This document shows, one piece after another, positions 17,569-25,943 of a stretch of DNA of 64,000 bases (positions are counted from its first letter, which is position 1; each line of letters begins with the position of its first letter). The position numbers and the translations under genes are program-made. Source of the DNA: Eubacterium sp. 1001713B170207_170306_E7 (GTDB lineage: Bacteria > Bacillota > Clostridia > Eubacteriales > Eubacteriaceae); NCBI RefSeq assembly GCF_015547515.1, contig NZ_JADMVE010000008.1, positions 1-64,000 of the forward strand, in the 5' to 3' direction. The notes under the pieces were generated by a model. The model did not search any database. It worked only from the letters and a program-made list of their open reading frames with translations, and was not told the origin of the DNA.

Positions 17569-18216
17569 ATGTACGAAAAAGGGGTTCAGACCCGCAACAT
17601 GATCTATCAAACCGCCAAGCAGCTGTTTTACGATAAGGGCTACGAAAAGACCAAGATCAAGGAGATCGCCGACACGGCCGATGTCCCCATCGGTCTTTTT
17701 ACCTACTATTTCAAGACCAAGGACAAGATCGTCCAGCACATTTACTCCGAGTTTTTCACCCAGATCAGCCTTCGTATTACCGACCAGACAAGGGAGGGGC
17801 TGGATAACTCCATCCTGCGCCACGCCATCCTGTCCTGGATTTACTATGAGATTATCTTCAGCGACGCGAACAACCGCCGGTTTTACTATGAAAACCTCAA
17901 GAAAACCTCAAATTACCGGATCATGAACAAGACCGCGACCCAGACCTACCGCCGCTACGTGGAGGACTTTAACGTCGTGATCTCCGACCATGACTTTGAG
18001 AACATCCTCTATCTCGACTTTGGCGCCCGACGGGAATATTTTCTGAATTTCTTCGAGAAGCCCCTCAACGACTCCACCGACGATGTGATCTTCCTGATCA
18101 ACGGCATTCTTCCCAGACTGCTGGGCATTGACCAGAACACCATCACCACCATGCTTTACAAGGGCATCAACACTGCCAAAACCATCCGCTGCGATGATAT
18201 TCACTTCCTTGTATAA
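17569..18216 (+). CDS. TetR/AcrR family regulator 1
   Basis: The product has 215 residues from the ATG at 17569, preceded by AAAAGGAG; an upstream in-frame start was rejected. The N-terminal helix-turn-helix reads TKIKEIADTADVPIGLFTYY followed by FKTKDKIV. The C-terminal part contains LDFGARREYFLNF, which recurs in the other two TetR proteins here (TADFGARRECLLSY, LADLGMRREIVLDF), so the three are paralogues with a shared ligand-domain element. It is divergent from methyltransferase 1 across 142 bp and probably controls it and itself. The ligand may be a methylated substrate; this is inference. Confidence 0.88.
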   Translation: MYEKGVQTRNMIYQTAKQLFYDKGYEKTKIKEIADTADVPIGLFTYYFKTKDKIVQHIYSEFFTQISLRITDQTREGLDNSILRHAILSWIYYEIIFSDANNRRFYYENLKKTSNYRIMNKTATQTYRRYVEDFNVVISDHDFENILYLDFGARREYFLNFFEKPLNDSTDDVIFLINGILPRLLGIDQNTITTMLYKGINTAKTIRCDDIHFLV

Positions 18217-18244
18217 AGGAGAGCGGTCAACGTCGCAAAGCTTT

Positions 18245-18284
18245 AAAAGGCGCAGTCTCGCGCTATGCCACTTCTTTGATCGTC
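18245..18284 (+). repeat. Partial copy of the hairpin-rich repeat (3' end only)
   Basis: TAAAAGGCGCAGTCTCG and CACTTCTTTGAT match the 3' ends of the elements at 15864 and 28976. The rest of the element is missing. It sits just after the TetR gene. Confidence 0.6.
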
Positions 18285-18287
18285 CGC

Positions 18288-18320
18288 AGCCCGCTTCCAG
18301 AAAAGCAGGGCTGTTTTTTT
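18288..18320 (+). terminator. Terminator of TetR gene 1
   Basis: AGCCC (18288-18292) pairs with GGGCT (18308-18312), extended by an inner GCTT/AAGC stem and followed by GTTTTTTT. It overlaps the stop of the convergent MFS gene. Confidence 0.75.
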
Positions 18321-19521
18321 ATTCCTCCGCTTTTTTGGCGTTTTTAGCTGCCAGCAGAACCAGAATCCCCAGAAGCGGACCTGCCGCCATGGCGGTCCAG
18401 ACCGAGGAAAAGCTGCCGGTGCTGTCAGACATAAAGCCAAATACCAGCGGCCCGATGAGCGACGCCAGCTGGAACATGACATTGGTAAAGCCTGTGGCCG
18501 TGGCCGAAAAGGCCGCTCCGGAATAATCAATGACAATGGCGTTGAGATGCGGGTTGGCCGTGTAGGAGAAGAAGCCAAACAGGAAGCCTGTCACCATCAG
18601 CGCGCCCACGCTGGTCTGCAGGCCAAAGACAACCGTGATCACCACCAGAACCAGGTAACAGCCCATGATGAACTTACGGCGGTCCAGATGGAATTTGTCA
18701 ACGATAAAGCCGGATATCACCGAAGCGATGATGCCGCCGGCGCTGTAAAGCATCATGACCTGTCCGGCCACAGCGCTCTCAATCCCGAGAGAGCCCATAT
18801 AGGCGTTGGCCCAGGTCGCGGTGCCCAGAGACACCCACATCAGGCCAAAGCCGGCCAGCCCTACGAGCACCACGCCCTTGTTTTTCAGGACATCACCCAG
18901 GCTTGAGAAAAAGCCAACCCTGGCGATCTGGCTTTTATCCACCTTTTCGCCCTTAACCAGTATAAAAACTAGAACCGCGATGACCATGGCGATGATGCCG
19001 ATCACTCTGAAAGCGCCCTGCCAGCCCATGCTGTTCAGCAGAACCGGTCCCATGTAATTGCTTAAGAGCAGCCCGGCTGTGGGGCCGACAAGCAGAATCC
19101 CAAAGGCCATGCTTCTCTCGTTCGGCTTGAAGTATTTACTGATCATCTTTCCGCAGCAGGCCATGATACAGCCTGCGCCCAGACCGGTGGCCACTCTCAG
19201 GGCAAAGCCCATCTCGTAGCTTGTCATCATGGACAAGAAGAAGGTGGCCACGCCGCCGATCAGCAGCGAGATAGACATAACAAACTTGACGCCGAAGCGG
19301 TCGGCCAGCATGCCGCCCGGAATCTGAGTGATCAGATAGCCGGTGTAAAAGGCCGACATATAAGCCCCCGCCTCGGTGGCAGACAGGCCGAATTCCTTAC
19401 TCATGGTAGGAATGAGCGGCGACCAGATAAACCGTGTCATAAAGGTGACGGTAAAGCTGGCCAACAGAATAAATAACATAAACCAACGGAAACCAGAGCT
19501 TTCTTTTGCTGCTTTTTCCAT
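18319..19521 (-). CDS. MFS transporter
   Basis: The product has 400 residues with about twelve membrane helices. The start is the ATG at 19519-19521, with GGAGGGG just before it; a TTG twelve bases upstream overlaps that Shine-Dalgarno and was rejected. MFS signatures include GGMLADRFGVKFVM between helices 2 and 3 and ATGLGAGCIMACCGK, similar to the anion:cation/oxalate-formate-like branch. It probably imports or exports an organic acid linked to the methyltransferase island. A consensus promoter lies upstream (19581-19609). The substrate cannot be read from the sequence. Confidence 0.88.
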   Translation of the reverse strand: MEKAAKESSGFRWFMLFILLASFTVTFMTRFIWSPLIPTMSKEFGLSATEAGAYMSAFYTGYLITQIPGGMLADRFGVKFVMSISLLIGGVATFFLSMMTSYEMGFALRVATGLGAGCIMACCGKMISKYFKPNERSMAFGILLVGPTAGLLLSNYMGPVLLNSMGWQGAFRVIGIIAMVIAVLVFILVKGEKVDKSQIARVGFFSSLGDVLKNKGVVLVGLAGFGLMWVSLGTATWANAYMGSLGIESAVAGQVMMLYSAGGIIASVISGFIVDKFHLDRRKFIMGCYLVLVVITVVFGLQTSVGALMVTGFLFGFFSYTANPHLNAIVIDYSGAAFSATATGFTNVMFQLASLIGPLVFGFMSDSTGSFSSVWTAMAAGPLLGILVLLAAKNAKKAEE

Positions 19522-19572
19522 TTTCCCCTCCAAATTTTCTCACAATCAATTTTTATAAACCTCATGAAATTT

Positions 19573-19609
19573 ACAATATTATTGTATGCGTTATCCGCCA
19601 ATTTGTCAA
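19573..19609 (-). promoter_or_regulatory. Sigma-70 promoter of the MFS gene with overlapping dyad
   Basis: On the minus strand TTGACA (19604-19609), a 17-bp spacer and TACAAT (19581-19586) form a near-consensus promoter. An inverted repeat ACAAT-ATT-ATTGT (19573-19585) overlaps the -10 and could be a repressor site. Confidence 0.7.
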
Positions 19610-19794
19610 CTAAAATTTTGTATTTTTTAATTATTTTATAATTTTTATCGATTAAGTTTCAATGTTGTTTTCGATTTTTTGGCTTTTTTAGGTTGTTTTA
19701 AAGTTATCTCACACAAAATCTCAATCGGATAATCCTTTCAAATTTTATAATTTACTTTATTTTTATAATATTATATTTTCTATTCAAAACATAA

Positions 19795-19829
19795 AAAAAG
19801 AAGCCGAAATCAAAAGATTTCAGCTTCCA
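19795..19829 (-). terminator. Terminator after the SLC13-type transporter
   Basis: A 12-bp stem with one mismatch and loop TTTT is followed by seven T on the minus strand. It ends the transcript that carries the transporter at 19848-21239. Confidence 0.8.
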
Positions 19830-19847
19830 TCCATTACAGCCGCCACC

Positions 19848-21239
19848 CTACCAGCCCATGAAACCGCCGGCAATGGGCACCCACACAGCCACCAGGCCTG
19901 CCAGAGCCAGCTGGATAAAGGCCGTCGATTTCGGCATGTCCATCATGGTGTAGTATTTGGTGGAATAGGTGATGAGCGGCACCGTATCCAGCGGGAACAG
20001 GTAGCAGTTGCTGGCGCAGATGCCCATCGCCACCAGCAGGATAATCGCGCTGACACCGGTGGTGCCCGCAAAGCTGACCATGGCCGGTGCCAGAACCGCG
20101 ATGAGCGCCGGCGCCACCGGTATGACCAGCAGCATCAGAAAGACCAGGATGCTCACCGTAAACACCACGCCGGCGGTTGGCAGGCTCAGGGTAGCGGGCA
20201 GCACCGTGTCGATGAACCAGGCACTTACACCGTTGGCCACAATGCAGTTGGCAATGCAGAGCACTGTCCCCACCAGGAAAAAGGCTTCCCAGCTCACGCT
20301 TTTCACAAAGCCCTTCCAGGTCAATACCTCCACACCCGGCAGAAAATAGCAGACAAAGCCAAACAGGGCAATGACCGTCACATCCAGAAACGGCAGCCAG
20401 GAGCTGGCGATCCAGAAGGCCAGCATGCCCAGCGTGATGATGATAACCATCGCCTCCTTTTTCTCGATTTTATCCGGCACAGCGATGGTCTCCAGATAGG
20501 CCTGGATTTTATCGTGCCCGACCTCCGCGGGCTTGTAGGCCTTGATGATGGCAAACCAGGCGATGGGCAGGAGCACCACGGCGATGGGGATGCCCACAAA
20601 CATCCACTGGACAAAGGTGATGTTCATATCGGTCAGCTGGTTCAGTAAATCCATGGTCAGCAGGTTCAGCGAGGTGCCCGCAGGCGTCATGATGCCGCCG
20701 ATCATGCTGGACACCGGAATGGCGATCATGATGGCCTTGCCGGTGCGCTTCCGGTCGGCCTCCGACTCAAAGATTTCCAGAAAGCCCAGACCGATGCCCA
20801 TAAAAATAGCCGTGGTGGGCACATTGGACACCAGCGACGAGATGGCCGCCGCGCAGATCATAATGGCCAGCAGGATGGTCTTGACATTTTTTCCAAAGAC
20901 CCACATGAGGCCGATCAAAATCCGGCGGGACAACGGTACTCTGGCCACCGCCTCCGAAATACCGAAGGACACCAGCACAAAGTACAGGATCGGGGTGGTG
21001 TAACCGCTGAGCGCGGTTTTCAGGCTGTCCGCGGCGTCCAGCGTGGGCAGCAGCGCGATACAAAGAATGCAGATAACACCGATGGGAAGGGCCTCTGTTA
21101 CCAGAAGCATCAGAAACGCCAGCAGAATACCAATGGTCGTAAAACCTTCACTGGTAAGCCCCTGAGGGGCCGGCAAAACGAAAACGGCCGCTAAAAGAAC
21201 AACACTCACGATCAAGCCCAAAAGCTGTCTTTTTTTCAT
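19848..21239 (-). CDS. SLC13/DASS-family anion:cation symporter
   Basis: The product has 463 residues and about eleven membrane helices. The ATG at 21237-21239 is used because GAGGA precedes it at the right spacing; an ATG twelve bases upstream has none. Family features are SNVPTTAIFMGIGLGFLEIF and GGIMTPAGTSLNLLTMDLL in the first half, and ASNCYLFPLDTVPLITYSTK in the second half, the repeated SNT-like anion/sodium sites. It probably imports a di- or tricarboxylate, sulfate or aromatic acid with Na+. It forms a likely operon with the GPH transporter, small protein 2 and methyltransferase 2 upstream. Confidence 0.88.
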   Translation of the reverse strand: MKKRQLLGLIVSVVLLAAVFVLPAPQGLTSEGFTTIGILLAFLMLLVTEALPIGVICILCIALLPTLDAADSLKTALSGYTTPILYFVLVSFGISEAVARVPLSRRILIGLMWVFGKNVKTILLAIMICAAAISSLVSNVPTTAIFMGIGLGFLEIFESEADRKRTGKAIMIAIPVSSMIGGIMTPAGTSLNLLTMDLLNQLTDMNITFVQWMFVGIPIAVVLLPIAWFAIIKAYKPAEVGHDKIQAYLETIAVPDKIEKKEAMVIIITLGMLAFWIASSWLPFLDVTVIALFGFVCYFLPGVEVLTWKGFVKSVSWEAFFLVGTVLCIANCIVANGVSAWFIDTVLPATLSLPTAGVVFTVSILVFLMLLVIPVAPALIAVLAPAMVSFAGTTGVSAIILLVAMGICASNCYLFPLDTVPLITYSTKYYTMMDMPKSTAFIQLALAGLVAVWVPIAGGFMGW

Positions 21240-21324
21240 CTTATTCCTCATTCTTATTTAATTCGTGGTATAAAAAAGGAGCTCCCGAAAAAAGAGAGCT
21301 CCTATGTACTTTTCTATGAAGGTT

Positions 21325-22743
21325 TTATACGGCGGTCTGGTCATCCGCTTCAGCCTTTTCGATGGCAGCTTTTTTGCGCAGGGCAATCTCGCCGTCCATT
21401 TCCATGACTTCCTTGTCACTGAGCTTGTAGAACAGCAGCGGAATGATGGCAACCGCGATAAAGATCGCCGGAATGATAAAGCACATGACGGTCGCGCCGC
21501 TGACTAAGCTGTCGGTAATGGCCGCTTCGGCAGAATAACCGATGATGCCAAGGCCAGTGGTGATAACCAGACCTCTGAGCACGATGGACATCTTGATGGA
21601 GAAGGAACACAGCCCCATGATAAAGCCCTTGGTGTTCTTGCCGGTTTTGTATTCGCTGTAGGTGGCGCAGTTGGTGTAAAGGCTGGTGGTGAGCCCGTAA
21701 GCCACACCAAAGAATACCTGGCTCACAAAGATGAGCACAATAACCGCAATCTGGCTGCCCGCAAAGAAGTAGGCAATGGCCGTAAAGACCACACAGCCTG
21801 CCATGCCGATGATGGTGGACATTTTTGTCCCGAATTTGGCGACCGCGTGCTTGGAGAGCAGCGAGCCGACCAGTGTGCCGAGGTTAAACGCTAAGAGCAC
21901 ATTTCCGGTTACAGCCGCTGAGCTTTCCGGGAACATTACCTTTGAGTAGTAAGCGACAAAGGCCATAAGGGCATAGTAGCCGATCAGGCGGATAAAGTCG
22001 CAGAAGACCGTGGCGACCAGCGGCGGGTTGGCGAACACGCCCTTGAGCATATCCAGAACCGATACCTTTTCCACAGTAGCGAGCTCTGTTCCCTTTTCAG
22101 CCTTTGGCTCTGGCAGGTCGTAGCCCTTTGTAATAAAGTAGTGCACATAATAACCAACCAGCATCAGTGCCGCGCCGACAAGGGCTGTGCAGGTATAGCC
22201 CCAGACAGCGCCGCCGCCGCCAAACAGGCCGGCAAAGGCAACCGCCATGAGCGGAACAAGCTTCGATGCAAACAGTTTACCAATGCTGGAGCCTGCTGAG
22301 ATACGGCCGGATAAGTGGGCGCGCTCGGTGGGCTCGTCGGTCAGAGCGCCGACCAGTGAGCGGTTGGCGGTCCATGCGATATTCCAGATAAAATGACTGA
22401 TGATAAATCCTAAACAAATGACAATCGCAGCGGTGAGGTCTGTGCCCACCTTGGTAAACTGGAGTGCGAAAAAGACAATGACAAAGGGCGGTCCGTAGAG
22501 CAGCCAGGAACGGTACTTGCCGTGCTTCAGGTTGCATTTGTCCACGATGGCGCCGGCCACAATGGCGGAAACCGTATCGCAGACACCGGTTAAGGTTGAA
22601 ATAATGGCCGCCCAGGCCAGTGGCAGGTGCGCAACGTCTGTTAAAAAGATGAGGAAGAATGACGTTTCGACCGTGGTCATGAAAGAAAATCCGGCGTCCC
22701 CCAGGCCAAAGAAATTCTTGATCTTACTGTTAATACGCTTCAT
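21325..22743 (-). CDS. GPH-family (MelB-like) cation symporter
   Basis: The product has 472 residues with about twelve membrane helices. The N-terminus (FGLGDAGFSFMTTVETSFFL, then FLTDVAHLPLAWAAIIS) and DTVSAIVAGAIVDKCNLKHG, with Asp residues in helix 2, match the glycoside-pentoside-hexuronide:cation symporter family. In this context the substrate could be a glycosylated or methylated compound feeding the methyltransferases. GAGGAAT precedes the ATG. It lies between small protein 2 and the SLC13 gene on the same strand. Confidence 0.88.
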   Translation of the reverse strand: MKRINSKIKNFFGLGDAGFSFMTTVETSFFLIFLTDVAHLPLAWAAIISTLTGVCDTVSAIVAGAIVDKCNLKHGKYRSWLLYGPPFVIVFFALQFTKVGTDLTAAIVICLGFIISHFIWNIAWTANRSLVGALTDEPTERAHLSGRISAGSSIGKLFASKLVPLMAVAFAGLFGGGGAVWGYTCTALVGAALMLVGYYVHYFITKGYDLPEPKAEKGTELATVEKVSVLDMLKGVFANPPLVATVFCDFIRLIGYYALMAFVAYYSKVMFPESSAAVTGNVLLAFNLGTLVGSLLSKHAVAKFGTKMSTIIGMAGCVVFTAIAYFFAGSQIAVIVLIFVSQVFFGVAYGLTTSLYTNCATYSEYKTGKNTKGFIMGLCSFSIKMSIVLRGLVITTGLGIIGYSAEAAITDSLVSGATVMCFIIPAIFIAVAIIPLLFYKLSDKEVMEMDGEIALRKKAAIEKAEADDQTAV

Positions 22744-22819
22744 AATTTTATTCCTCTTTCCCCTGTTTTGAAGCTGGAGCCGGTCTTACCCGGCCCCGTA
22801 ACATCTCCATGCGTGAATT

Positions 22820-22954
22820 TTATAAAAACAACTGGAACACAAAGCGGTAAATGGCTTCCTCGTAGGACTGCACCACTTCCGCGTCCGCGATTTCCTCTAA
22901 CTGAGGGCGTTCCTTAACGTATTCTTCCCAGGTTGTGTAATATTCGCTGTTCAT
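22820..22954 (-). CDS. Small methyltransferase-associated protein 2
   Basis: The product has 44 residues (start MNSEYYTTWEEYVKERPQL). AAAGGAG lies before the ATG at 22952-22954, 21 bp after the stop of methyltransferase 2. The C-terminus EVVQSYEEAIYRFVFQLFL is clearly related to the small proteins at 16124-16270 and 24385-24534: an aromatic residue, acidic spacer, then FVxxL. The protein is acidic and has no signal peptide. Its function is unknown. Confidence 0.75.
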   Translation of the reverse strand: MNSEYYTTWEEYVKERPQLEEIADAEVVQSYEEAIYRFVFQLFL

Positions 22955-22975
22955 GATTTTTTCTCCTTTAAATTC

Positions 22976-24130
22976 TTAGTAGACGCCGTAAGTTCTAACG
23001 GTTTCAATCACGGCCTTCAGGTTGTCAGCAATCGGTCCTGCCAGTGAGTACAGGCTCTTGTCCGTGTTGAAGATGAAGCCGCCGCCCGGCGCCAGAATGT
23101 CGATCAGCTCTTTGGCCTTGTCCACACATTCTTTCTCGGTCGCGGTCTGGAGCATGGTGATCGGGAAGAAACCGGAAATAATATGGTCCTTGCCCACCTT
23201 TTCCTTGGCAAGCTTTGGATCGCCGAATTCAAACTGCATTTCGACACGGTCCTTCAGCGATGCCAGATAATCAATCTTCTTCATCCAGTCCTGCTCTACA
23301 AACAGCTTGACGCCTGCGCCGTGGTCGGACAGGTACTGCATGAGCGCTTCAAAGGTCGGCCACCAGAATTTGGCAAAGTCCTTTTCCTTCATGAAGGGCG
23401 CCATGTGCAGCGGGATAAAGGTTCTCGCATAGCGTGAGGAGCCTGGTACAATCCCGATTTTTTCCATGTGCGGCAGAATGGCCTCAACCGCTGCGACCAC
23501 CTGTTCCTTGTTCCGCCGCATATCCTTGATGATGCCGGTGAAAGAGCGGATAAAGTCGGCCATGAAGTCCAACGGCGCTTCGGTCATGCCGCCCTTTGGC
23601 AGTGCTGCAAAGCCGTATTTGTTCGTCATCGCAACGGCAACGCCGCCCATGGCCGCGTCGATGTCGCATTTTGCCTTGTAGCCCTTGGCAAAGTTAAGGG
23701 CCGCCCGCATGGGCTCAGTGTCCAGTGCGGCGAACAGGCGCGGCATCAGCTTTTCAACCATACATTTGTAAGGGTCGGCGATGAATTCGTCGTATTCCTC
23801 CACCTCCAGGCAATGGACCTCAGGGTGCTGCATGGTGCCGGTGTTGCTCATGATAATGCCCTTGGCGCCTAAGATTTCGTAAAATCCCGGCGGCCGCAGG
23901 GTGGGCGCGATGGGCGCTTTATCGGTTGGAAACTCAGAACAGACCTTGTCAAAGAAAGTCTCAAAGGTTTCAGGATTCCACTGGGCTGTTTTCATGTCCA
24001 TGCCCGCGTACGGAATGGCTGCATCCCATGTGATCGACAGCTCAATGGGTACGCGCTTTGGCTGTACGCCATCATAAACATCCTTGAACAGCTGGGTTCT
24101 TTCCGCTTGCAGTTGTTTTACATCACTCAT
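22976..24130 (-). CDS. Uroporphyrinogen decarboxylase-family methyltransferase 2
   Basis: The product has 384 residues from the ATG at 24128-24130, with GAGAGGGAA upstream; an extension to 24160 lacks one. Conserved blocks shared with copies 1 and 3 are MTEAPLDFMADFIRSFTG, IPLHMAPFMKEKDFAKFWWP and GGGFIFNTDKSL. It is expected to be a cytoplasmic corrinoid-linked methyltransferase; the heme-pathway decarboxylase role is unlikely because three copies cluster with TetR regulators and transporters. A strong promoter with a TTACTG-N6-CAGTAA dyad lies upstream. It is first in a probable operon with small protein 2, the GPH and the SLC13 transporters. Confidence 0.8.
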   Translation of the reverse strand: MSDVKQLQAERTQLFKDVYDGVQPKRVPIELSITWDAAIPYAGMDMKTAQWNPETFETFFDKVCSEFPTDKAPIAPTLRPPGFYEILGAKGIIMSNTGTMQHPEVHCLEVEEYDEFIADPYKCMVEKLMPRLFAALDTEPMRAALNFAKGYKAKCDIDAAMGGVAVAMTNKYGFAALPKGGMTEAPLDFMADFIRSFTGIIKDMRRNKEQVVAAVEAILPHMEKIGIVPGSSRYARTFIPLHMAPFMKEKDFAKFWWPTFEALMQYLSDHGAGVKLFVEQDWMKKIDYLASLKDRVEMQFEFGDPKLAKEKVGKDHIISGFFPITMLQTATEKECVDKAKELIDILAPGGGFIFNTDKSLYSLAGPIADNLKAVIETVRTYGVY

Positions 24131-24198
24131 TTTAATTCCCTCTCTTAAAAACCAACGCATTGCTCCGGATCAGTGCGTTTTTAGTATAATCTTTTTGC

Positions 24199-24216
24199 TT
24201 ACTGTTTTTTCAGTAA
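24199..24216. promoter_or_regulatory. Operator-like dyad TTACTG-N6-CAGTAA (site 1)
   Basis: A perfect 6-bp inverted repeat lies just downstream of the predicted start of methyltransferase 2 transcription. The same dyad with the same spacing recurs at 24293-24310, and a half-site is at 24228-24235. It is a good candidate TetR operator. Confidence 0.6.
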
Positions 24217-24236
24217 ATTTCTTTTTGTTTACTGAA

Positions 24237-24265
24237 ATGATAAACCTTTTCAGGATTTTTGTCAA
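24237..24265 (-). promoter_or_regulatory. Sigma-70 promoter of methyltransferase 2
   Basis: TTGACA (24260-24265), a 17-bp spacer and TATCAT (24237-24242) on the minus strand. The predicted start near 24230 coincides with an operator half-site. Confidence 0.7.
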
Positions 24266-24292
24266 GGATTTTTTTATTAAACTTTTTATTTT

Positions 24293-24310
24293 TTACTGTT
24301 TTAACAGTAA
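24293..24310. promoter_or_regulatory. Operator-like dyad TTACTG-N6-CAGTAA (site 2)
   Basis: This has the same geometry as the site at 24199-24216 and lies within a longer perfect palindrome flanked by T and A runs. It could also act as a weak terminator after small protein 3. Confidence 0.55.
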
Positions 24311-24384
24311 AAAATAACACTTTTTCTGGAATCTAGGCCCTTTGAAGCCTTTTCCAAAAAAAGTGTCTTTTTGATTATATTAAG

Positions 24385-24534
24385 CTATTGCAGCAGTCCG
24401 ATGACAAAATTCATGAACGCCGCCTCATCACCCTCCCAGATTTCGCGCACCAGTGCTTCCCGTTCCGGGTCCAGCGCCATGGTTTCTTTGACATCCTCAA
24501 AGGGGAACAATCCTGTTTTTACGTTTGTATCCAT
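24385..24534 (-). CDS. Small methyltransferase-associated protein 3
   Basis: The product has 49 residues (start MDTNVKTGLFPFEDVKETM). AGGAGG lies before the ATG at 24532-24534, 10 bp after the stop of methyltransferase 3. The C-terminus REIWEGDEAAFMNFVIGLLQ matches the W/Y-acidic-FVxxL pattern of the other two small proteins. Its N-terminal half is unrelated to theirs, so only the C-terminal helix is conserved. The function is unknown. Confidence 0.75.
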   Translation of the reverse strand: MDTNVKTGLFPFEDVKETMALDPEREALVREIWEGDEAAFMNFVIGLLQ

Positions 24535-24544
24535 GCTCAGCCTC

Positions 24545-25684
24545 CTAATATTTTCCATGCTCGCGGACATAGGCGTTGACCGCGGTGATGTTTTCCATGT
24601 TGATATCCCGCACCGATGTGGTGATCTTGTCAAAGCCAAAGGCGTAGCCGCCGCCCGGCGCCAGAATATCCATCAGCTCCTTGGTCTTGTCAAGGCAGGC
24701 CTCCTTTGTTCCCTGAGCGATGGTCGTCACAGGGAAAAAGCCCGTCACGCTCATGACCTTTCCGAGACGGTCCTTGATGATCCTGGGGTCTGCGTACTCA
24801 AAGCGGCCCAGAATCCGGCCGGCCGGCAGCTCTTCCAGATAATCGTAATAGCGGGTCCAGTCGCCCTCAAAGAAAATATAAAGGTAATGGCCCTTTTCCA
24901 CCAGCGCTTCTACCATCTGCTTAAAAGTCGGCCACCACAGCTCGCCAAAGACCTTTTCGCTGAGGTAGGGCGGCATGTGCAGCGGCATAAAGACCATCTG
25001 GTGGGCGGCCGGCGGCGCCACGCAGGCTTTCTGGATCATCAGCGGCAGCAAGGCTTCACAGGCCTCCTTTACCTGGCTCTTATGGCGGCGGATGTCCTTT
25101 GAAATGCCTGTAAAGCTTCGGAGCAGGTCGGCCAGAAAGTCAAAGGGCGCTTCCGCCGAAGCCGTCGTGACAAGCGGCAGGCTGTTATCCTCAAGAACCT
25201 GGCCTACCGCCGCGTTAAAAGGCCCAAAGGTCCGGTTAAAGGTCATCATGCCTCTGGCCAATGCCATGGACCGGCAGGGTTCGGGCTTATCAAAAACCCC
25301 GTAGAGCCGCGGCAGGCAGGTGCCCGCCAGAAAAGCGGCCGGATCGTCGATGAGCGCGGCGTATTCAGTGTCCTCCATGGCGTGCACCTCCGGATGCTGA
25401 ACGTAGCCGTCCCTGCTCTGCACAAAGGATCTGGCCTCCAGAGTGCTGTAATACCGCGGTGAACGGTAAAAGGTGCTCCGGATAAAATCGCCGTCATAGG
25501 CCGGCATGGCCTTTCCCATGGCGTCGATGATGAGACGGGTGTCCCAAAGCCCCTCAAACATGGGATACCCCGCGTACTCGATGGCCAGTTCCGGCGTGAC
25601 CACATGCTCGATGGGCACATAGTCCGGCGCCTCCAGCGCCACAACTCTGCGGATATTCTCAATCCGCTCCTGTTTTTGATTCAT
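24545..25684 (-). CDS. Uroporphyrinogen decarboxylase-family methyltransferase 3
   Basis: The product has 379 residues from the ATG at 25682-25684, with AAGGGG upstream. Blocks shared with the other copies are SAEAPFDFLADLLRSFTG, MPLHMPPYLSEKVFGELWWP and GGGYAFGFDKITTS. The last replaces the TDKSL seen in copies 1 and 2 with FDKIT, a possible specificity difference. It is divergent from TetR gene 2 and carries a near-perfect promoter. Small protein 3 follows. It is probably a corrinoid-linked methyltransferase with unknown substrate; no corrinoid protein or activase is encoded in the window. Confidence 0.8.
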   Translation of the reverse strand: MNQKQERIENIRRVVALEAPDYVPIEHVVTPELAIEYAGYPMFEGLWDTRLIIDAMGKAMPAYDGDFIRSTFYRSPRYYSTLEARSFVQSRDGYVQHPEVHAMEDTEYAALIDDPAAFLAGTCLPRLYGVFDKPEPCRSMALARGMMTFNRTFGPFNAAVGQVLEDNSLPLVTTASAEAPFDFLADLLRSFTGISKDIRRHKSQVKEACEALLPLMIQKACVAPPAAHQMVFMPLHMPPYLSEKVFGELWWPTFKQMVEALVEKGHYLYIFFEGDWTRYYDYLEELPAGRILGRFEYADPRIIKDRLGKVMSVTGFFPVTTIAQGTKEACLDKTKELMDILAPGGGYAFGFDKITTSVRDINMENITAVNAYVREHGKY

Positions 25685-25776
25685 TTGATTACCCCTTTCC
25701 CAATACATAATTTACATAACCGTAGAATCCTCACATTATTTTCGGCTTTTTTAAAAATAGCCGATTTATAACTTGC

Positions 25777-25805
25777 ATTATAGGGCCTATTTCAGGCTTT
25801 GTCAA
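25777..25805 (-). promoter_or_regulatory. Sigma-70 promoter of methyltransferase 3
   Basis: TTGACA (25800-25805), a 17-bp spacer and TATAAT (25777-25782) on the minus strand give a consensus promoter. A degenerate TTACTG dyad lies about 30 bp further upstream (25831-25852). Confidence 0.75.
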
Positions 25806-25943
25806 ACATTTTTATTAAAATCTTTTATTTTTACTGTTATTTTTTCACTGAAAACCCTGTTAAATCCACGTCTTTCAGGTTTTTTAATTTTTTTCAGAAC
25901 AAAGTTATGCTATACTGTTAAAAACAACAGCAGGGAGCGCACC

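Noticed and set aside
22976-24130. Heme-pathway uroporphyrinogen decarboxylase (HemE)
   Set aside because: Three divergent copies cluster with TetR regulators and transporters, without other heme genes; the methyltransferase branch fits better.
24131-24384. Cobalamin riboswitch upstream of methyltransferase 2
   Set aside because: The AT-rich leader lacks the B12-box and the conserved junction; only promoter and dyad elements are visible.
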